Source of the DNA: Bemisia tabaci
Lineage: Eukaryota; Arthropoda; Insecta; Hemiptera; Aleyrodidae
Reading direction: 5' to 3'
Assembly: GCF_918797505.1 (NCBI RefSeq)
Contig: NC_092800.1
Coordinates: 30,680,263 to 30,744,262 of the forward strand
Length of the DNA: 64,000 nt
The notes under the pieces were generated by a model. That model did no database searches and was not told the origin of the DNA. It saw nothing but the letters and a program-made list of their open reading frames with translations. Of this stretch, positions 57,143 through 64,000 are shown piece after piece. The position numbers and the translations under genes were made by a program. How positions within the stretch are numbered: position 1 is the stretch's first letter; each line of letters begins with the position of its first letter.

Positions 57143-57263
57143 GCCCTTCTAACGTAAGGGCGCATCTCTATTTCTACATGAGACCCGGAAAGCATGACAC
57201 TATATGGAGCACAGGGCTCACGTGGAAATCGAAATACGCCCTTACGTCAGAGGGGCAACGACA
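57143..57263. mobile_element. MITE family H, copy 3
   Basis: CCCTTCTAACGTAAGGGCGCATCTC at the left, ATACGCCCTTACGTCAGAGGGGC at the right; GGCTCACGTGG and CTACATGAGACC inner arms. Confidence 0.8.
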
Positions 57264-58498
57264 TGTGAGCGTCGAGACGATGGACGTGGCGAGTATCGAG
57301 ACCGAAAGTGATCCACTGTCGATTCCGACGCGGAAGGAAGACGGAAAGAAGGACGCGATCAGGACGACGACGCCGACGTCGACGGATGCAGCGTCGCGAC
57401 GCCCGCCAATGTCGCTCACTGCCGCCGCGACGACGCGCTCTCATAAGCGATTATGAAAAATTCATTTTTCGCCCCGCGGTCGCTGAAAAATCCTCGACTC
57501 CTCTTGTCGTTACAGTGGTGATTGCTGCCACTTTCACCTCCGAACTGGCAAACGCGCCTCCGCGCTGCTGTCTGATTTATCCATGGACGTAAGTGCTCGC
57601 GCGGTTAAAAAAGCCTGCGAGACCAAAATTATAAGCATTACCAAAAATTTTAATTTTATGGATCAATCGTCTCTACCAATTTTTTTGGTTAAAATCAGGG
57701 AAATTCTTGAAACTAGGATCCTATACATAAATCGATGGCCGAGGTGCGAAATCATGCATCTCCGTTTACGCTGCTGCAGATCTCCTGCCATACTTCATCG
57801 TTTTCTCGGAAAGCTAGACAACTAAATTTCTTGTAAACCTCCTAGACTTACCCTCACCGTTAGTAGATTATTCTACATGAATTTCAAGCTTATTAAAAAT
57901 ATTTTACAAGGAATTAATATGATAACACTATTTCAACGTTGCCTGATTTCCGCTAAAAATATTTTTACTCGGATATCAATACACACTTGACCGAAAATTT
58001 CTCTGATTTACCAAGAAATTATTGTGAAATATCAGTGACATTTTTGACAGCTATTTTTCAGTCGTTTTTATATTCCTCTCGTCTGTGAAACGATGATTTG
58101 TGGGATTACGAGGATGAAGGCAAATAAATTCCTCTCACGACCGGTGCGTCGTCGCTACATTAAAGACTTTGCGTCGCGTGTTGCTCCAACAAGAGGACGT
58201 AGACGTGAGCGTCCGGACGCCGAGCTTCTCGACGCCCGCCCGCCCGCCCGCGTCACGCTGTTCTGCTGGGGAGTAGGAAGCGTCGACCGGTAAACGATGA
58301 TGACGACGAACGCACCTCACGTCCGACGCGACGCCAAGACGTATGCTTTCACCGCAAGGTGGCCACCGCCTTCCCAACGCGGTAGATACACGTCACGCAG
58401 AGCGGCTGTTACCATATTTGCTTTGACCAGAGAAGTGAGTGTTTTGACCCAAGTAAATGAGAAAATACCGCAAAAAATAAAATGGTAACGCGAGGCAC
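57264..58498. other. GACG-rich GC patches, no gene recognised
   Basis: 57270-57440 and 58130-58360 are dense in GACG/CGTC trinucleotide-like words (GACGACGACGCCGACGTCGAC; GCGTCGCGTGTTGC). They give open frames in several registers on both strands, which speaks for composition and not coding. Confidence 0.5.
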
Positions 58499-58799
58499 CC
58501 CTAGTAGCAGAGTTATATAAAAAATTTGTTTTTAAAAGTATAAACCGTAAATAACCACAAGCTAAAGAATATTCATTGTTTATGTAATGGATGTAAAGTT
58601 TTTTAGTTAAAAGTTTACATTATCAATACGCTTTTTATGTGACCCTTAGTATAAAAGTTATATAACCAAATTCAAACAGTGTATAAAATGAATTTTCATT
58701 ATTCTTCCTGGCTGGTAGCGCACTCTAGTTATGAAGTGTGCAAGTTTTCATATGCGATACTACCAGGTGGTGGATCATCGTAGAGTTGTGACTTACCTT

Positions 58800-58895
58800 A
58801 AATCCGCGGCGTCCTAGTCGGGATTAGAACCCACACCTCGGGATGGAGTTGCAATCCGAAGTCCAGTACTTTACCACCAGACCAGCCAGGCTTGA
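58800..58895 (-). repeat. tRNA-like sequence 1 (Pol III A and B boxes)
   Basis: On the minus strand TGGTCTGGTGGTAAAG (A-box-like) is followed after about 40 bp by GTGGGTTCTAATCCCGAC (B-box-like, matching GGTTCNANTCC). It resembles a tRNA gene but stems are incomplete; probably a SINE head. Confidence 0.6.
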
Positions 58896-59617
58896 TATGG
58901 ATGGGCCCCTAAATTCAATCTCTTAACTATCGCAGGCCTCTGAGTCCGTAATATGTTTGTTTATTGACGGATTCTTATGATATTTTACCAGACTTTATTA
59001 TTTATTATTTATTTATCTATTGTTTTTTATTTAATGATGTAATTTTTTCATTTTCATTTTTTTTAACTCTCTGTCATTTTTTTAGCTCTCTCTTTTTTTT
59101 AACTATCATGTTTTTTAACTATCATTTTTTCTAACTCTCTCTATTTTTTTTTAACTCTCATTTTTTTAACTCTCTCTCTCTCTATTTTTTTTAACTTTAT
59201 AATTGCGTCTTTTTCCAGTTTTAATTATTTGGGCCTTTTTCTAGTTTGAATTTATGTCGATGTATTTATGTTATTTATTTATTATTATTTTCATTTCCTT
59301 TTTTCTTTTAAATTTTTATAATATTAATTTAAACATTTTAAAAAAAATTAAAATTTTTAAAATAATATTTAATAATATGTTTAAAATATTAACAAAAATA
59401 ATTATGATATACTTTAAAAATATTATAAAATATTATTTTAAAAATTTTAATTTTTTATATTTTTAATATATTTTTAAAATGTTTTAAAAATATTCATTGA
59501 TTGTATTTCAAAAGTATTTTTGAAAATATTTTAAAAATACATGAAAAACATTTTAAAAATATATTAAATTTCAATATTTTTAAAATATTTTTAAAATATT
59601 GCTGTCTAACTGGGCAG

Positions 59618-59668
59618 GGTTATGAGCCAGACACGCTACCAACTGAGGTAACAGGGCTCCTCGGATTG
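59618..59668 (-). repeat. tRNA-like sequence 2 (tRNA-Met-like 5' half)
   Basis: The minus strand reads CCTGTTACCTCAGTTGGTAGCG then CTGGCTCATAACC, i.e. an A box and a CTCATAA anticodon loop (CAU), as in tRNA-Met. The T arm is not found, so it is a fragment. Confidence 0.55.
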
Positions 59669-60234
59669 TGTGCCGAAATATCCCCTTTTAACTCGTCTCG
59701 GAGCCACTAATACCTCTAATAATACCTATCCCACGCAGTCTGAGAGTCGAGGGTGTTCATTGAAATGAGATCATCATCATCATTCATGAAAATGAGATAG
59801 GTTTACGTTAAAGTCATTCAGGTCATTTATATAACAGTTATATTAAGCAAATTAAGCAAAAGGATACTATGCGTATAAAGAAAATTTATAAAAACCCTTC
59901 CTCAATTATATGAATTTTATATAAACGTTATCTTCTGAAAATATGAATAATTATTTTCATGGGCATTTTATATAAAACTTATATACACGATACATAAACT
60001 TTAGTTAAAATGGTGCTTATATAACCGGTATTAATTCCTTATACGTTTGTTAGGAAGGGGAAAGTGAATCATGCTACTAGGGACGGATCCGGTGGGGGGA
60101 GGGGATGATCGGGGAATCACTCCCCCCATTAGCAAAAAATGGTAATTTTTAAAATTGTTCCAGTTTAATTACCTCGTTTATTCTGAGGGGGCCAGGCTCT
60201 CCTCTCACCCGGCCTAGCCGCCCCCTCCCAAACA

Positions 60235-60398
60235 CACTGGAAAAGCGACGGGCTGTATAGACATATCGTTCCTTCCGGGCTTAGAGGCCAAAAGTTCCGG
60301 GTGCTACACGGAACTTTCGTCCTCTGAGCCCGGAAGGAGGATGGTATATCGATATAACCCGTAAGTACGGCTTCCACGGACGGAATTTTTCTCCAGTG
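60235..60398. mobile_element. MITE family F, copy 3
   Basis: CACTGGAAAAGCGACGGGCTG at the left, ATTTTTCTCCAGTG at the right; GGGCTGTATAGACATATCG and CGATATAACCCG arms, CTTCCGGGCTTAGAGG and CCTCTGAGCCCGGAAG inside. Confidence 0.87.
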
Positions 60399-61503
60399 CA
60401 AAATCCTGGCTGCGTGCCTGCAGAGTAGTGCAAAGTTTTCAGTGATAAAATTGAGTTTACGGGTTACGTATTGAAATCTTATTTCACCGCATCGAAACAT
60501 GAAATGTCATATATTCAAGTATGGGACATTACACCAAAATTGACGTCAGTCAAACGACAATTTGAGAATTTTAGGTCCTCAGTCTTTACGTTGCACAGAT
60601 GCAAATACCGTCACCGTCAAAGGGAAAAAAGGCGGGGAGTGAGTTGAAAAATTTAATTAGAACAGAGGGAAACAGTTAAAGTTACATAGAGGGCATTAGA
60701 AAAATAAAGAGAGCAATACGTAAATAGAGATGAAGAGAGGATGAATGATTAATATCACCGAGCAAAGAAGTAGTTTTCTCAGATGTGCAGAATCATTCCA
60801 TGTTGCTCACAAGTTGGATGCTGTTCCATATAGGTCACACTTACTTAACGCGTTGACATAATTTTTTCTCTACATTTTTTCCGGTGCAGTTGCATCGGCG
60901 AACGCGATGTGCAGCGCTCGGATCCGAATGTTAAATTGTTGAGTCTCGCGTCTTGATGCAGGTCATTGGTCACCGAACTGTGTCCGAGTTTTCACGTCGG
61001 CCGATTTTCTGCCAGTTCGCCGCTAAAAAAGGAAGAAAAAGTATGAAGATTTCGAGGGGTTTCCCGGAAAACGTTGCAAGACAAGACAAGATATAACCCT
61101 TTCTTTGCCGTGTAATACATCGATTCTTGTCGTGCCGACATAAATGCCAACAATCAGGCTGCATGAGTCTACTGACACATATCGAGTTTCTTTCTAAATA
61201 TGTTAATTTAAACTTTTTTGAATTAACCAACAGAGTAAGCTGAAATAGCTAATCTTACAAATAAAAAAACGAGATCTTCAAGACAGTCGCATAAATGCAC
61301 AAAATTGACTTCATTTCAAACATAACAGAAGTGGCCGAGCAATGTTCTGAGGGATGGCTGCCGTCTCAAGTAAAATCTGCTGATGGGCTTTTACCCATTT
61401 GAGCCCTCGAGAGCTCAAAATATGTAAAATTACTAGCGACGAGCTGTTCTTTTGGAGCGCAGAACGTCACAATGTAAAAGACGTTCGATATTCGATCGCA
61501 TTG
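60399..61503. other. No gene recognised
   Basis: Unassigned sequence of mixed composition. Confidence 0.5.
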
Positions 61504-61844
61504 TTGCCGTGCTATGGAAAAACGCCGTATGAGGATTCGAATGTTGCCGGATTTCCTCTCAGAATATATCAATTTTTGAAGAAAGTTAGGAGTAATTTTC
61601 ATTGAAATTTTTGGACTTTTTAGATCAAATCAAGCTTTGAGCTTTGTGGCGATTAGGCGTCGTCGTAAAGCGCCAAAGAGCGCTATAAAAGCGACTCGTA
61701 TGTATGTATGTAGATCAAATCAAACAAAATCCTTCAAAAAATCGGAAGAGAAATATTCACAAATTTCCCTGAAAATTCGTCATTTTTCGAGGAAAATTTG
61801 GCAACGTCTAAAGCATCATACGCGTTTTTCCCTTAGCAAGGCAG
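61504..61844. mobile_element. MITE family A, copy with a 78-bp insert
   Basis: TTGCCGTGCTATGGAAAAACGCCGTATGAGG at the left, CATACGCGTTTTTCCCTTAGCAAGGCAG at the right. Inside, AGATCAAATCAA occurs at 61622-61633 and again at 61712-61723 around an unrelated segment (GGCGTCGTCGTAAAGCGCC and onward). Confidence 0.85.
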
Positions 61845-62341
61845 TATGGCTAATAGTCGCGTTAGGAAAAGGGGGACCACGTTTTAATTTCAACGATTTT
61901 TCGAAACGGTTTACGTCTGCAGCCGGCAATGGCGCGTCTCCGCGTTCATCGGATCCATTCAGAGTTCACACTTTACTCGTCAACTCGGAATCCGACTCAT
62001 TTCGGGCACGACCGCCAAGCGCCGACCTCGACGTCACTTCTCGCGGAATAATCCCCGAATTCCTTTTGAAAACTCGACGAGAGCTGCCCAATTTGGCAAC
62101 GGTGCTTCAACGCCGTCCGTACCGTAACGCCATAAGCCGGCGTGCTGTCTCCGTCCCGCGACCGTAGCGCTGTTTTACTTTCACTGATCCGTGCAGATGC
62201 ACTCGGTGCGCGCTCTTTACACCTCCACCCCCACCTTGCCCCTTCCTTCCGGCCGACAGCGTTGCCAAACGCTCGTCAATTTTAATTTATTTTTTTAAAC
62301 GTATTAAATAGACCCGCTGTACACATTGCATTTGTACTATA
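61845..62341. other. GC-rich patch, no gene recognised
   Basis: 61900-62165 is GC/CpG-rich and carries a basic open frame without a known domain. A promoter or noncoding exon is possible; nothing fixes a direction. Confidence 0.4.
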
Positions 62342-62594
62342 CTGCCGTGCTAAGGAAAAACGCCGTATGAGCCTTCAGACGTTGCCAAATTTCCTTTGAC
62401 TAATTACGAATTTTCGGGATATTTTGCAAATATTTTCCGTCTAGTTTCACAGAAAATTTTGTTCCTGATATTGTCTTCAGTACTGGAAAATTTCAAGGAA
62501 AAGTATTCTTAACTTTCCTTAAAAATTCATTTTTTTTTCAAGGAAATTTGGCAACTCTCGGATTTTCATACGGCTGTCTTCCTTAGGACGGCAG
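62342..62594. mobile_element. MITE family A, with TA duplication
   Basis: CTGCCGTGCTAAGG at the left, CCTTAGGACGGCAG at the right, flanked by TA on both sides (62340-62341, 62595-62596). Inner arms TTGCCAAATTTCC and GGAAATTTGGCAA. Confidence 0.92.
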
Positions 62595-62704
62595 TACACA
62601 TACCGCATGTTTTCAGTCCAAGCAATGCATGGAGAAACAAGAATCGTTGCCTTTACAATATCCATGGGGTTTCTAGGTCCATGCTACTTCTCTAGTCACA
62701 GTTA

Positions 62705-63085
<381 letters not shown>

Positions 63086-63087
63086 AA

Positions 63088-63157
63088 TTATTAGTAGTTA
63101 AATAGATATAACACTAAACTGCAATTTTAGAATTGATTAACCCCCCATATCTTAATA
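63088..63157 (+). tRNA. Mitochondrial-type tRNA-Cys (in the NUMT, probably decayed)
   Basis: Anticodon arm CTAAA-CTGCAAT-TTTAG (63114-63130), 5-bp stem, anticodon GCA at 63121-63123. D arm GTT/AAC (63097-63099, 63110-63112). The acceptor pairing (TTATTAG with a CTTAATAA-like 3' end) is imperfect, so limits are approximate. Confidence 0.7.
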
Positions 63158-63219
63158 AATAAAGTGCCTGATAAAAGGGTTAAATTGTAAATTTAATTAT
63201 AAGTTTATTCTTCTTTATT
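63158..63219 (+). tRNA. Mitochondrial-type tRNA-Tyr (in the NUMT)
   Basis: Full cloverleaf: acceptor AATAAAG/CTTTATT (7 bp), D arm CCT/AGG, anticodon arm TTAAA-TTGTAAA-TTTAA with GUA (63187-63189), T arm AAG/CTT. 62 nt. Confidence 0.88.
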
Positions 63220-63286
63220 AAAATTTAAATTAGCAAATTTAATTATAATTTTGAAAATTATTAGTTTTAACTTAACTTAAAATTTT
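63220..63286 (-). tRNA. Mitochondrial-type tRNA-Trp (in the NUMT)
   Basis: On the minus strand: acceptor AAAATTT/AAATTTT (7 bp), D arm AGTT/AACT, anticodon arm ATAAT-TTTCAAA-ATTAT with UCA, which reads UGA as Trp in mitochondria. 67 nt, adjacent to tRNA-Tyr without gap. Confidence 0.85.
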
Positions 63287-64000
63287 AATAAAAGGGTTTT
63301 TTTTTTAATTTTAATTTTTTAAGGGTTTGGCAGGTTTGAGCCATTGTTGAGATCTTTGTCAACTATCGTTAAAATGTATCATTGCGTCATTTTTGTATCA
63401 TTACGATATTGTAATTTCGACTAGAAACTGTGCGTATACGTAAGATCTGGAATCTTGTATGGGCATTGTAAGAGCGGCAATATTATTTTCCTTGTTTAAA
63501 AGGATCAGACAAGAACACAGCATTTCAATCCAGCATTGATTGTCTCTAATATTGCGAAAAATGTCCCGGGAATCGCCGTCATTTTTTTACAAACAAGACT
63601 GATAAATTTACTGATGAAATTCATTGATGAAATTATTGGCAATTATTTTACTTTGGGCGTCAAACAATTCATTTGACTAACGAGACACATATGAATAAAC
63701 ATCTCAGCACTTTTCCCAACGTATTAATTAACTCATCTGCCACTACAGCAAAGCGATCACAATGAGAATATTAAACCACGAACGATCGAATTCTCGGAAA
63801 GCCCCTTCATTCCGTCGTATATGCAATTTGATTTCCGGAGAGTTCGAATAGTTGCTCAGAGTCGTAGGTAGCTTTCGTTGAAGGCGCACGTCGCCCGAGT
63901 CCCTGCTGATTTGTTGCGCGTGCTCTTCTTGAGAAGTAGAATTTTTTAATTGATTAACTTATTTTTATTTTTTCTTTAACTTCTTTTTAATGATTTATTT
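63287..64000. other. End of NUMT, then unassigned sequence
   Basis: 63287-63330 is AT-rich and may still be mitochondrial (nad2 end), but this cannot be shown. From about 63340 the composition becomes nuclear; no gene recognised. Confidence 0.5.

Larger units (their letters stand above)
58499..60082. mobile_element. Non-autonomous DNA element with CCCTAGTAGCA ends
   Basis: CCCTAGTAGCA at 58499-58509 is matched by TGCTACTAGGG at 60072-60082. The 1,584-bp interior is extremely AT-rich, with two tRNA-like pieces (below) and T/A-run stretches (58990-59600). TTATATAA words occur near both ends. No transposase frame. No target duplication could be fixed, so the limits rest on the terminal repeat alone. 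Confidence 0.6.

Noticed and set aside
58800..58895. Functional nuclear tRNA gene
   Set aside because: A and B boxes are present but the stems do not form a complete cloverleaf, so it is listed as tRNA-like only.

Overview
This window looks like nuclear DNA of an insect, most plausibly a hemipteran, though the species cannot be fixed from sequence alone. It is AT-rich and gene-poor, with long introns crowded with short inverted-repeat transposons (MITEs). The protein-coding signal has GT-AG introns. A nuclear copy of mitochondrial DNA reads correctly only with the invertebrate mitochondrial code.

Three things are well supported. (1) A full-length 7SL (signal recognition particle) RNA gene lies on the minus strand at about 2867-3167, with a TATA-like box just upstream and a run of T at its 3' end. 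A satellite of about 153 bp starts about 70 bp behind its promoter side. (2) The 5' part of a secreted, clip-like trypsin-family serine protease gene (Stubble/filzig type) lies on the plus strand. Its four coding exons are at 27759-28431, 32862-33044, 41140-41460 and 48350-48426, and their phases join without error. They encode the signal peptide, a charged stem, a six-cysteine module, a Pro/Gln/Ser-rich linker and the activation site R/IVGG. The exons carrying catalytic His, Asp and Ser are not in the window, so the last intron runs more than 15.5 kb, past the right edge. (3) A nuclear mitochondrial insertion at about 62780-63330 carries the 5' third of a unit ending in cox1, plus trnC, trnY and trnW in the order W-Y-C-cox1, which differs from the ancestral insect W-C-Y-cox1.

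Region by region: 1-2.5 kb is anonymous AT-rich DNA. 2.5-4 kb holds a Pol III-related duplicated repeat, 7SL and the satellite. 4-20 kb is repeat territory with a Helitron replicase fragment (7.9-8.4 kb), a 277-bp tandem array (12.4-13.3 kb), a perfect 172-bp palindrome (13.72-13.89 kb) and a 200-bp tandem repeat interrupted by a MITE (19.2-20 kb). A GC-rich promoter-like patch lies at 20.05-20.40 kb, upstream of the protease. 27.4-48.4 kb is the protease with MITE-filled introns. 48.4-62.7 kb is intron 4 (if the gene continues), rich in nested transposons. 62.8-63.3 kb is the mitochondrial insertion.

Most of the sequence is non-autonomous DNA transposons. At least a dozen families can be defined by comparing copies inside the window. 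Several show clean target-site duplications: 8 bp (hAT type) for five insertions in three element types, and TA for others. Nested insertions let some families be ordered in time. Apart from the Helitron fragment, no transposase or replicase coding sequence was recognised. No obviously new multi-gene system was found; the most unusual items are the spacerless perfect palindrome, the mitochondrial gene order and the modular MITEs that share ends but not interiors.
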